Shown here: one piece after another, positions 53,001 through 60,976 of the stretch | How positions within the stretch are numbered: the first letter of the stretch is position 1 | Layout of the letters: each line of letters begins with the position of its first letter | Assembly (NCBI RefSeq): GCF_021044425.1 | Contig: NZ_JAJNEC010000004.1 | Location: 372,001 to 436,000, forward strand | DNA length: 64,000 nt | Origin: Niabella pedocola | GTDB lineage: Bacteria; Bacteroidota; Bacteroidia; Chitinophagales; Chitinophagaceae | Reading direction: 5' to 3' | The notes under the pieces: model-generated | Databases searched by the model: none | Seen by the model: the letters and a program-made list of their open reading frames with translations, nothing else | Told to the model about the DNA's origin: nothing | Program-made: the position numbers and the translations under genes

Positions 53001-53207
53001 CAGCGTTTCTGTGCGCGTCATTCGAATGGTAAATTGTCCCAGCGTATCTGTATGCGTACCGCGGTTACCCACCACGACAGAAACCCCTTCAATGGCCTGC
53101 AGCGTTTTGTCGTCCACTACCTTCCCCCGTATTTCAACCTGTTGTGCATGCAGCAGGTGTGCTGAAAAACAAAAAAGTGTAAGCAATAAGCCCTTCAATA
53201 TCCTCAT
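50040..53207 (-). CDS. SusC/RagA family TonB-linked outer-membrane receptor (pair 1)
   Basis: 1055 residues. Signal peptide (MRILKGLLLTLFCFSAHLLHAQQ), then a CarboxypepD_reg-like domain (VEIRGKVVDDKTLQAIEGVSVVVGNRGTHTDTLGQFTIRM). Next are the SusC signature segment NDVVVMGFAKKSKVLSTGSSVVI, a plug (LADLLQGKVPGVNIQTNSGMPGARSSIFQRG) and the beta-barrel. A C-terminal Phe-type ending is not seen; it ends SLGINVTL. The barrel imports bound oligomers with energy from TonB. It follows the DUF5007-type gene by 30 bases in the same operon. Confidence 0.95.
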   Translation of the reverse strand: MRILKGLLLTLFCFSAHLLHAQQVEIRGKVVDDKTLQAIEGVSVVVGNRGTHTDTLGQFTIRMTRTETLNFSYVEYKKQTYKLSGDENDLTIYLVSDDAKSAMNDVVVMGFAKKSKVLSTGSSVVITSDDIKDVPAANLADLLQGKVPGVNIQTNSGMPGARSSIFQRGLSSVDVSGSGNEAYLASTQPLIIIDGVPIDPNTDYEYGFATAGAGVSPLTLIPAEDIEDVQILKDAAAISVYGSRGAYGVWIINTKKGRSGKPEINYISNFFVSTVPKLRDIYGGLIERNTKIDQIIRYNQYLSEHAGWAMANAMPYLSDSLNPYYNNSTNWQSYFFKNTNNQNHNLSIKGGDPSFNYKINLGYYNEKGIIENTGMSRYTMGMNTIYEPKSKKMKLTASINANNSIRNNGSGVGLLQTGVATSGMASTTLPPPSIYTENSDALAAFQIEEDNKTATIMSNLQFDLVILKNLRFQAQGSHSYSHSNSNTFYPSWLNSGSSYYLSTGANPLAQYNTFSRIGNGYYNRNVLTYNKTFNNEKHYISSYAFSDLSVDMVRSNALLLYGAPNDYISGPIGYNLSNSRFGTNGVPRNSRIFGYGGNVSYAYEQRYVLELSYRIDGTSTNGPLSGYSHNPTASFKWNLYKEKFMQDVNWVDYASFRGSWGKNIVPQGDVYAIYGRYFPGGTYMGQPSVGLSFETAPNAYFLPNTSNSWNGGFEAGFLKGRFAIEYDVYYRTVENLSRKVDIVTESGYANKPTNEISMVNYGHELSLRIRPIQTKNFTWNMNINGAFNKNVLTHLPNGARQLVVNATDVLGLPVLYRLGSNALTNYMFNTKGVYASDADVPVDPLTGQRQQINGRPLRGGDPIFADLNGDYVIDNSDRVAVGDPQPKITGGFINNLTYKNWSMSLQWSYTLFRDVLNTPLAARFQYFYTPFSASSLPLIDDYNYWKKPGDVATYPNPYSYDQNKAIESFRYNQTLFMEDGSYFKLNTFTLSYSLNKDWISRIRLKTARVFFTGYNLWVISNYSGPNPENVSDLGRDQPNGYPNPRKFSLGINVTL

Positions 53208-53237
53208 AGCTTTTCGTTTATATTTTCTATAAGCAGA

Positions 53238-54284
53238 TTAATCATTCGTGAATTTGGGAGACGTGTTCTTAAAGTGGAAGGCAATCTCCCAATCTCCTTT
53301 TTGATAAATGGCGAAATTAAACCCGAGACTTGCGGTTACCCCAAAGCCACCGGGGCCCAGGCGGTAGTACGCAAACTTCACCGCTGCCCGGCTTCCGTTT
53401 CCGTTTGTGAAAGGGGTAGCAATCGGTGCCAGCGGTATCGGATAAGCCACGGTATACTTCACCTCTGTATCGGTCAGTTTCATATCGAAGCCATGTACCA
53501 GCCGGTCCCATTGCGTTTGATTAAATAATTTAGGATTGATGGGTGCATACGCAGAGTCCAGGAACTTAAACGTAAGCGTGTTGCCCGGCCCTCCTACCAG
53601 TTTATTAAAGTATACATCCACTTCTCCGGCAGACATTGCCACATTATCCTTGCTTCTTGCAAAGTTGAGCAATGAAATACCACTGGTACCGGCATTTAAT
53701 GCAGGACCGGAGGCCATACCGGTATTCAGATCATAGTTATGCGGATCATGGGGTATCGGTTTATAGGGAATAAAGCGCAGGTTGTAAAAATAACGGGTAG
53801 CACCGCTATTCGATACCTTCACATCAAACACATAGCCGGAATCCGGCCGGGTGATCAGTTTCGATGTATTTACATCGCCCCATACCACCACGTCTCCCGA
53901 CCCTTTGCGCATTTCGAAAATGCGGTGATTTTCGATGGTACGCTTGGCCTCAATTTCGGCCATTGAAGTTTCGTATCCGGTATAGGATCCGGCGCCGGTG
54001 GTTTTCCATACGGTAACCGGATAAATATCATCGGTCAGCTCCGGAGCAGGCTCTCCGTTAAATCTGCGCATGTTTACTATTTCAAACTCCAGCGGCAATG
54101 TAGACTGACCATAGCTGAAGGGATTTCTGGCGATATAATTCCGCCCAAGGATGGGTGAAAAATTGGTCGACAAAAATGTTGCCGCCCGGTCGATCGTATC
54201 CAGTTGACGGGGGAGCTGCTTTTTACAGGACTGCCCTGCCACCAGCATCAGCACTACTACAGCCGTTAAAAAAATTCTGTTCAT
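53238..54284 (-). CDS. DUF5007-type lipoprotein
   Basis: 348 residues; lipobox GQSCKKQLP. Features: FLSTNFSPILGRNYIARNPFSYGQSTLPLEFEIVNMRR near residue 40, a beta-rich centre with YVFDVKVSNSGATRYFYNLRFIPYKP, and the ending SLGFNFAIYQKGDWEIAFHFKNTSPKF. No enzyme motif is seen. The name DUF5007 is from recall of similar operon proteins, so it is moderately sure. Probable surface-exposed binding component between the second SusCD-linked fasciclin gene and SusC 1. Confidence 0.65.
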   Translation of the reverse strand: MNRIFLTAVVVLMLVAGQSCKKQLPRQLDTIDRAATFLSTNFSPILGRNYIARNPFSYGQSTLPLEFEIVNMRRFNGEPAPELTDDIYPVTVWKTTGAGSYTGYETSMAEIEAKRTIENHRIFEMRKGSGDVVVWGDVNTSKLITRPDSGYVFDVKVSNSGATRYFYNLRFIPYKPIPHDPHNYDLNTGMASGPALNAGTSGISLLNFARSKDNVAMSAGEVDVYFNKLVGGPGNTLTFKFLDSAYAPINPKLFNQTQWDRLVHGFDMKLTDTEVKYTVAYPIPLAPIATPFTNGNGSRAAVKFAYYRLGPGGFGVTASLGFNFAIYQKGDWEIAFHFKNTSPKFTND

Positions 54285-54303
54285 AATAGATTAAAAAAAG
54301 AAA

Positions 54304-55479
54304 TTAATAAAGCATCCAGATTTCATCGAGGTTGGAATAGGGCCGGTCGGTATAAAGTCTTCCGGAAAACACCTGGTTTACCACAAACCGGAAATACCTT
54401 GCTTCTACCTTGGGCGTAAAGTAAAATTTATGCGGCAGCTTGATCGTAGAACCATCCGGAGGATACGAGAAGCGTTGTCTTGTCCATACCGAAGAGTCTG
54501 CAAGATTGGCTCCCTCGGGCGCAAATTCCACAGTAAAATCCACCGGCGAACCGTCGTGTCCTCCATCTTTACGGCACTGGATCGTAACACCACCGATCAA
54601 AAGCGTTTTCTTCATATCAACCGTAAAAAACAACGGCAATGGCGGTGGATTTGAAGTAAGGGTATGCCAGCGGGTATCGCCGTCATTATCCAGGGCATGT
54701 GCCACTGTACCTCCCCATGAACCGAGGTACTGCGAATGCCAGGCGATGGGCGTCCATCCCGTTCTGTCCCAGGCCGGTTCCAGTAATTTATCGGTAAAGC
54801 TGGCAAAGCCAAATTCATGGTTTTGTGTTAACGTGTGTACCAGTGCATTGCTGGTTTGTACCGCCGCGATGGTACTGGTTAATGCAGATTTCCAGAAGCG
54901 GTTGAAAATGGAATTGTTCATGTCGCTGAGCTCAATTACCTTGGGACCATCCTTGATGGCACCCACCGCATTTTGCTGCACCGCTCTAAGATTCATATCA
55001 TAGCCGAGGATCGAAGGTGAACGGAATCCGATACTGGAAGGTTCCAGTTCTTCATATGTATATACCTTATTGAAAATATAACGGGCGATCAGTTTTTCCA
55101 GTCCCAGGTAATGGAACATACCTGAATCCGGCCGGCTTAAATTATTCGGAGAAAAATACAACGGGGCACTGTCCAGTTTGGCACGTTCCCGGTTAAAGTT
55201 CGTAACCGCCACCTGAAAGGCCGCATTGGGAATGGCGAATACGGTCATGGAACCCGGAGAAGACAATAAGGTTACAAAATGCGGAAAGCGCTTGATCACC
55301 ACCACCATTGAGTCATACACGCCCTTCTGGCTTTCCAGGTATTGCAACACTGTACCGTTATACTGAACGGTTTCTGTTCCCTGTGATTTATAATAGGGAC
55401 TGCCTCCTTTGTTACAACCGGAGCCCAGTGAAAGCAGTACCAACAGGAGCACTGTTGCAGATAAGATTTGCTTTTTCAT
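54304..55479 (-). CDS. Fasciclin plus discoidin-like lipoprotein
   Basis: 391 residues from the ATG at 55477-55479; lipobox LGSGCNKGG. Residues about 40-235 look like a fasciclin domain (VLQYLESQKGVYDSMVVVIKRFPHFVTLLSSPGSMTVFAIPNAAFQ, LIARYIFN). Residues about 245-391 look like an F5/8-type discoidin domain: HALDNDGDTRWHT, PLFFTVDMKKTLLIGGVTIQCRKDGG, VDFTVEFAP, and the closing EARYFRFVVNQVFSG. This fused architecture and its place after susD suggest binding to a glycan or glycoprotein surface. The in-frame longer start at 55503 is rejected. Confidence 0.8.
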   Translation of the reverse strand: MKKQILSATVLLLVLLSLGSGCNKGGSPYYKSQGTETVQYNGTVLQYLESQKGVYDSMVVVIKRFPHFVTLLSSPGSMTVFAIPNAAFQVAVTNFNRERAKLDSAPLYFSPNNLSRPDSGMFHYLGLEKLIARYIFNKVYTYEELEPSSIGFRSPSILGYDMNLRAVQQNAVGAIKDGPKVIELSDMNNSIFNRFWKSALTSTIAAVQTSNALVHTLTQNHEFGFASFTDKLLEPAWDRTGWTPIAWHSQYLGSWGGTVAHALDNDGDTRWHTLTSNPPPLPLFFTVDMKKTLLIGGVTIQCRKDGGHDGSPVDFTVEFAPEGANLADSSVWTRQRFSYPPDGSTIKLPHKFYFTPKVEARYFRFVVNQVFSGRLYTDRPYSNLDEIWMLY

Positions 55480-55490
55480 ATTGATTCCAA

Positions 55491-57107
55491 TTACCGTTTC
55501 CAATAAGAATTTTGTTCAATCAACGGGTTTTTACTAATGATCTCCTGGTCGATCGGCCAATAGATCCCCCCCTCGTCCAACAACTTGTTAAACTCCGGAT
55601 TATTACGGGCCAACCGGTTATAACGAACCTGGTCGTACCACCAGCTTCCTTCCCCGGCCAGCTCTACCCGGCGCTCACGGAAAATATTATAGAGGATGCC
55701 TCCTTCCATGCTGGCCTCCGTTGGCTGCAGGTTAAATCCAGCACGAGTTTGGCTTGGCCGGGCGTAGAAAAAGCCGGGAGAGTTGCGGGGCTCGCGAACA
55801 TCATTTAACCGGTCAAAGGCAGACCGCATATCCCCCAGTACATAATTGGCTTCCGCCATCAGCAGCAGGTTGTCTTCCCAACGGTAAATGGGAATTGCAG
55901 AACCATAGATCGGGAAATTGCTGGAGCCTGTGGCAATATTTTTGAATTTGGCAAAGATGGGAATGTTACCATAGTAATTGGCAAAATAGATATCCTCGTA
56001 GTTACCAAATTCAGACTGGAACGGATGGCGCACATCACCCACATAATGGAACCAGCGTGCGATGGTATCCCGGGGTACATAAATATCGGGCTTGGAACGC
56101 ACCACGTAAGGACTCGCCAGCGTAAGCGATTCAATGTGCCCCACACCACTGGGGCCAGACTCCCGGTTGTTCATATTATAAGGGAACGCTATCATCTGAT
56201 AACAGAGATTCCCCTTTATACCATTACTATAGAATAAGCTGTTTCTGCCAGCCAGGTATCCTCTTGAGTTGTTATAGCTGATGAGCCCCGAGCGTGCAGC
56301 TGCGGCATTGGAATTAATTTCCGTGGTTATCGTAAGTACGGAGCGGTAATCCCCCGTCCAGGCATACATATGGGCCAGCAATCCCAGACACTGGTAATAG
56401 CCCCAGAATGCGTTGCCCCAGTTTGACCAGGTTTGACCGTAATACGAGCCATCATAATTCAGCTTGGATTTATCGTCGCCGCCATACTCCGTGGGAAGGC
56501 TGTCTTTATATTGCTTAAGCTCGCGGATACAAAAATCCATTACCTGGTCCTGGGGTGTACGTGCTACCTGAACCGTTTCCCCGTTCTTGGATGCGGCCGT
56601 GATCAGCGGCACATCGCCCCAGATCCGCACAATATAGAAGTACAGGAACGAACGCAGCATATGGGCCTGTGCAATATCCACCTTACAGTTCATATCGGAA
56701 TAGCGCAGATCTACCTTACAACGTTCTGCATTTTCAATAAAGGTGTTACAGGCATCGATGGCTGCATAAAAACGGCGCCAGTTCGTTAATTGCTTGATCT
56801 GGGTATAGCCCTTATTCAGCTCATTTTTAATGATGGCATCCAGGTAGTTTCCGCTGGATGTTGCCACAAAGTCGCCCTTTCGCAGATCACCATACATCCA
56901 GTGACCATTGTTCTCCGCCAATGCAGCGCGGGACAATCCATATAGTGCTACCAACCCATTGCGGGCATCATCATATGACTGCCACATTTTTGTAGCGGAT
57001 TCGGCCGATGAAACCGCAGTATCCAGTTTCTTGTTGCAACCGAATGCTGCCAGCAATATCATGCCGGACAATAACAGGATCGTTTGCTTTGGATATTTAA
57101 TAACCAT
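55491..57107 (-). CDS. SusD/RagB family outer-membrane lipoprotein (pair 2)
   Basis: 538 residues; lipobox LAAFGCNKK. SusD pattern: WQSYDDARNGLVALYGLSRAAL near residue 45, DIAQAHMLRSFLYFYIVRIWGDVPLITAAS near 135-165, a C-terminal block with LLMAEANYVLGDMRSAFDRLNDVREPR, and FRERRVELAGEGSWWYDQVRYNRLARN. It pairs with the SusC ending at 57128 (20-base gap). Confidence 0.94.
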   Translation of the reverse strand: MVIKYPKQTILLLSGMILLAAFGCNKKLDTAVSSAESATKMWQSYDDARNGLVALYGLSRAALAENNGHWMYGDLRKGDFVATSSGNYLDAIIKNELNKGYTQIKQLTNWRRFYAAIDACNTFIENAERCKVDLRYSDMNCKVDIAQAHMLRSFLYFYIVRIWGDVPLITAASKNGETVQVARTPQDQVMDFCIRELKQYKDSLPTEYGGDDKSKLNYDGSYYGQTWSNWGNAFWGYYQCLGLLAHMYAWTGDYRSVLTITTEINSNAAAARSGLISYNNSRGYLAGRNSLFYSNGIKGNLCYQMIAFPYNMNNRESGPSGVGHIESLTLASPYVVRSKPDIYVPRDTIARWFHYVGDVRHPFQSEFGNYEDIYFANYYGNIPIFAKFKNIATGSSNFPIYGSAIPIYRWEDNLLLMAEANYVLGDMRSAFDRLNDVREPRNSPGFFYARPSQTRAGFNLQPTEASMEGGILYNIFRERRVELAGEGSWWYDQVRYNRLARNNPEFNKLLDEGGIYWPIDQEIISKNPLIEQNSYWKR

Positions 57108-57127
57108 AACTCAATGCATCTTTTTAT

Positions 57128-60112
57128 TTAAAAGTCCAGTTTCAATCCAATAATAAAAGATTTGGGAATAGGCAGGCTTCTGCCGTTATAATATCCCATA
57201 TAATCCACCTGCTCCGGATCGCCACCTGAAAACGAAGAAATGGTGAACAGGTTCGAAGCCGTAACATATATCAGCGCCTTGTTAAATTTCGCCCTGGAGA
57301 AATAAGGAATACTTGAGCAATCATAGCCCAGGGTAAGCGCACGCAATTTTACATAGCTGGCATTTTCCAGGAAAAGGTCCTGATCTAACCGGTATGGAAT
57401 GGTACTGCTCCAGGGATTGTACAACGGGTAGTCGTTATAGTCAAACGTTTTTTGCCAGAACGTAACCTCTTTGATATAGCTGATATCCCTTGAGTTTTCG
57501 TTGTTGATAAAATCGAGCTTACCGGAGGTTTGCCGGTTGAGCAGCTTATGCCCGAATGCCATATAAAACTGGAAGTCGAGTGTAAACCGTTTGTAGGTCA
57601 GGTTACTTCCCAATCCGCCGGTATATACCGGCAGGGCATTTCCTTTCAGCACTTTATCATTTTCGTCGATGGTTCCATCGTTGTTATTATCCGCCCATAG
57701 TGCATCGCCCGGTGAAAAGTTGATCAGTCCGCTAAACGTAAGCGGGTCGTAGGTTCCGTTCAGGTTCAGCTTGCCCTTCGGAATCTCGCTTTCGTTATTG
57801 ATGATACCCTTATTTTCATACACCCAGTAAGCATCCACAGGTTTGCCTACTTCAATTTTCTTATTGCCAAAAACCAGGGAGTTAAGACCATACGGCAGCT
57901 GTAACAGTTTGTTCTTATTCCAGGAGAAATTACCGAACAGGTTCCAGCCAAAATCTTTTTGACGCTTTATGATCTCTGCATTCAGTGTAAAGTTCAGCCC
58001 GCTGTTCTGCACGGTCATCCCCTGTACGTATTTATAAGAGAACCCGTTTTCCGCCGGCATGCTTGTAGGCACCACCAGGTTCTTATTTTTATTGTTATAA
58101 TAATCCAGTCCGAACAAAATGCGGTTCTGGTACAAACCGATTTCTGTTCCGATATTGGTACGCACGCTAAACGGCCAGTTGTAATATTCATTTACCCAGC
58201 CAAAAGAATAGGGCTGTGAAAGTCCGGCCAAACCAGCATAACTACCCAGTGTCGGCTCGTCGGAATAACCCAGATCTACCCGGTATTGCGGACCGATCTT
58301 GAAACGGTTATCCGCTAACAGGTTGCCGAATTGTCCCCAGGATCCTTTTAATACCATGGTGCTTAGCACTTCGCTTTTTACCAATTCATGCACGTTGAAG
58401 CGGGCGCTTGCCACAGGCGTAAACAGCCAGCGTGCATATTCCGAAAAATTGGAGTACCCGTCATAACGGCCAACAAAATCCAGGTCCAGCAGCTTTTTAA
58501 ATGAATAACCGATCCGGCCATACAATGAAGAAAGATTGGTCTTTGTTTTATCGGTAAATGGATAACCGAATATATCATTCCGGTTAAGGAAATTCCGGCC
58601 GTCACCGGAAAGATAGGTTTCCTTGATCTTTATAAAATCGTTCGGTGTGTTGTAGGCCACCACATAGTCGTACTTGATGAAGTCAGATACATAACTCTGA
58701 CCGGCTTCCAAACGAATTTCCTGGGCGTTATTATTCAGGGGCAATGAATATTTAATGGTATTCATGATCGTAAACCGCTGGTTGAAACCGGTATAAACAG
58801 ATCCAAAGTTGTTATTATCCATCAGGGCCTTACCATAAAACACATCGCGTAATGATTCCTCGTAATCTGCAGCCAGCCGGGTATTCAGCTCCAGCCGGTT
58901 AAATTTTGCCCGGGCATTAAACGACCCAAAGAAGGAGTTGTTGATATTATCATCTACGGAGCCCTCGTATTTTCTTAAAAACCGGTTGTAGGCATCTACA
59001 TTCGGTGCCAGCGGGTTGGCAAGATCCGGAACAAATCTTGTTTCAGCAAAGCGGTCTCTCAGGCTGCGGTTACGATCCCGGTCCATGCGGGTAGCGTTTA
59101 CGTTACCGGATATGGTCAACCATTTAGCCGGTAACATATTAATGCCGAAAACGATATTATACCGGTTCAATGAAGTTGCATCAAAATTCTGGTCCTTTGT
59201 TTTGCTGATGTTGAACATGAAGTTGGCGCGGTCCATCCCTCCCAGCAACCCTACTCCAATATAGTGCACCGGTTTAGCCTTGTAGTAAGTATCTGTCCAG
59301 TCGGAAGGTCCGTAAAAATTAGGATCCAGCGTGTTGGCCACGTATAACGGCTTGTTCTGTATCTGGTCCAGCGTGGCATACTTTTGATAATAGCGGTCCC
59401 GGAACTCGTTTTCATACTGACTGTTAATGCTGTATACAGAAGGTCTTTTCAGGATACCGAAGTAGGTATCCACATTAATTTTCCGGAAACCCGACTGCGC
59501 ATTTTTGGTGGTGATCCAGATGGCACCATTACTGGCAATGGGTCCCAGTACAGCCAGATCCGAGGGCGTTTTTAATACTTCTATCTTTTCAATATTGTTC
59601 ACATCAAGTGCAGCGAGCACATTGGTACCGGACCCAATGCTGTTAAAGTCGTAACGCTGTATGTTATAGGTTAAGGCGCTTTGCTGTACCAGCGGTACTC
59701 CGTTTACGAACACGGCCGGCTGCTGTGCAATCAGATCCTGCTTGTTGAATATCGGCATATTCAATCCGCGGATATGCATAAACTGTTCCGTTCCCGGTTC
59801 GCCGCTTTCTTCATTCACATATAGTCCTGCGGCATTTCCCTTGAGGTATTGCTGTACACTGATAAAGGGCGCTTTTTTTATAGCAGACAGGTTGATCAAT
59901 GTGAGCAACGAGGTGCTATCACTAAGCCCCGGATGATTGGAACGTTTTAATTCCTGATTGAACTTCTGAGTGGCCGCTACCTTCAATATAGAATCCTGCT
60001 TCTCGGCATCGGAGAGCGTATCGACCTGGGCCAGCCCATTTAACGTTATTCCCAGCAGCAAAAAAACAATCAATTGCCTTCCGCAGTGTATAAACAGCTT
60101 TTTCAATTGCAT
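57128..60112 (-). CDS. SusC family TonB-linked outer-membrane receptor without N-terminal domain (pair 2)
   Basis: 994 residues. A signal peptide (MQLKKLFIHCGRQLIVFLLLGITLNGLAQ) is followed by a charged stretch (residues 30-75), not the usual CarboxypepD_reg domain. The plug is visible: ISVQQYLKGNAAGLYVNEESGEPGTEQFMHIRGLN, AVFVNGVPL, IEKIEVLKTPSDLAVLGPIASNGAIWITTK. The barrel fills the rest and ends SFIIGLKLDF, with the aromatic C-terminal residue of barrel proteins. The common NDVVVIGYG segment is absent. It is the first gene of the operon; the promoter should lie in 60113-60300. Confidence 0.93.
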   Translation of the reverse strand: MQLKKLFIHCGRQLIVFLLLGITLNGLAQVDTLSDAEKQDSILKVAATQKFNQELKRSNHPGLSDSTSLLTLINLSAIKKAPFISVQQYLKGNAAGLYVNEESGEPGTEQFMHIRGLNMPIFNKQDLIAQQPAVFVNGVPLVQQSALTYNIQRYDFNSIGSGTNVLAALDVNNIEKIEVLKTPSDLAVLGPIASNGAIWITTKNAQSGFRKINVDTYFGILKRPSVYSINSQYENEFRDRYYQKYATLDQIQNKPLYVANTLDPNFYGPSDWTDTYYKAKPVHYIGVGLLGGMDRANFMFNISKTKDQNFDATSLNRYNIVFGINMLPAKWLTISGNVNATRMDRDRNRSLRDRFAETRFVPDLANPLAPNVDAYNRFLRKYEGSVDDNINNSFFGSFNARAKFNRLELNTRLAADYEESLRDVFYGKALMDNNNFGSVYTGFNQRFTIMNTIKYSLPLNNNAQEIRLEAGQSYVSDFIKYDYVVAYNTPNDFIKIKETYLSGDGRNFLNRNDIFGYPFTDKTKTNLSSLYGRIGYSFKKLLDLDFVGRYDGYSNFSEYARWLFTPVASARFNVHELVKSEVLSTMVLKGSWGQFGNLLADNRFKIGPQYRVDLGYSDEPTLGSYAGLAGLSQPYSFGWVNEYYNWPFSVRTNIGTEIGLYQNRILFGLDYYNNKNKNLVVPTSMPAENGFSYKYVQGMTVQNSGLNFTLNAEIIKRQKDFGWNLFGNFSWNKNKLLQLPYGLNSLVFGNKKIEVGKPVDAYWVYENKGIINNESEIPKGKLNLNGTYDPLTFSGLINFSPGDALWADNNNDGTIDENDKVLKGNALPVYTGGLGSNLTYKRFTLDFQFYMAFGHKLLNRQTSGKLDFINNENSRDISYIKEVTFWQKTFDYNDYPLYNPWSSTIPYRLDQDLFLENASYVKLRALTLGYDCSSIPYFSRAKFNKALIYVTASNLFTISSFSGGDPEQVDYMGYYNGRSLPIPKSFIIGLKLDF

Positions 60113-60976
60113 ACTAAACAGTTAATCAATTCAGAAAGAAATCTATTTTTTATATTCACGCTTACATTATCAAGTTCCGGCTTCGCAGAAAGCGTTTGTT
60201 TCGGAACAGTCAATACAAAGCCTATCCAATCGTTTCAAATGCCTTCGCATTTATAAACAAAAGTTTATTTACCAAATAAATGCCCCTTAGAGCGAGAAAA
60301 AATACACAAGTAAGCGTTCGTCAATATTCCCAATTCGTTCTGTTAAGCCTCACAAACACCTCACGAGTCGTTTCAAATACATTTAAAAATGTTTATTTCA
60401 TTTAACAGATTTCAAATATATAAGACTAAAATGTATTCAGCAAAACTTATTTAAAGTTTTTTATAATAATTTTTTTGTTAAAATACAATTAATAAATCCT
60501 TAATGTTAAAGTAAAATAAACTCGTTTGGCCGTAAATCTTCTTTAAAAAAATACATCAACTTATTAAAACTTAATTAAAAAAGAGCAATTGCGGTTTTTT
60601 GCTGCCTCTTGTTTCAAAATATTTTGGTTGCTTTCTTTATAAAAAACAGAGCGAAATTTCCGCAAGAAATGAAACCATTCGCAATATTTCCGAAACCTGT
60701 TCAGCAACGAAAACGTTTGCGGTTGGGTCTTGGTGGGGGAATGTATATTCCCCGTCTTCTGAAGTTCCCATGCCTGCTTCATGTTCCTTTCAAAAGGATC
60801 ACTGATGTTACCGTCATCCCCGTTATTAAACGGTCGTTGCTTACACAGCGTTTGCTCGCCTGCTTCACTATACGATGGCAGTAATGACCATCCTTGCATG
60901 TAAGCGGCTATAAATAAAAGAGACCGTCCTGTTGGGGACGGCCTCCTATTTATACATCTTATAATAATGATGCAGC
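60113..60976. other. 864-base AT-rich region upstream of the SusCD operon
   Basis: No gene is recognised. Open frames (for example 60564-60899 minus) lack family features. The stretch just before 60112 holds the likely operon promoter, but no perfect TTG/TAnnTTTG pair was found. A/T-rich tracts lie at 60290-60600, which could help curvature or regulation. The terminator of galM lies at its end. Confidence 0.5.
60920..60945 (-). terminator. Rho-independent terminator of galM
   Basis: On the minus strand GAGGCCGTCC pairs with GGACGGTCTC (one G-T pair) around a 6-base loop, followed by a T-rich tract (TTTTATTT). It lies 31 bases after the galM stop at 60977 and separates galM from the SusCD operon. 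Confidence 0.8.

Noticed and set aside
60564..60899. Minus-strand frame of about 111 codons in the gap before the SusCD operon
   Set aside because: It has no family features, no clear ribosome site and unusual composition for this genome.
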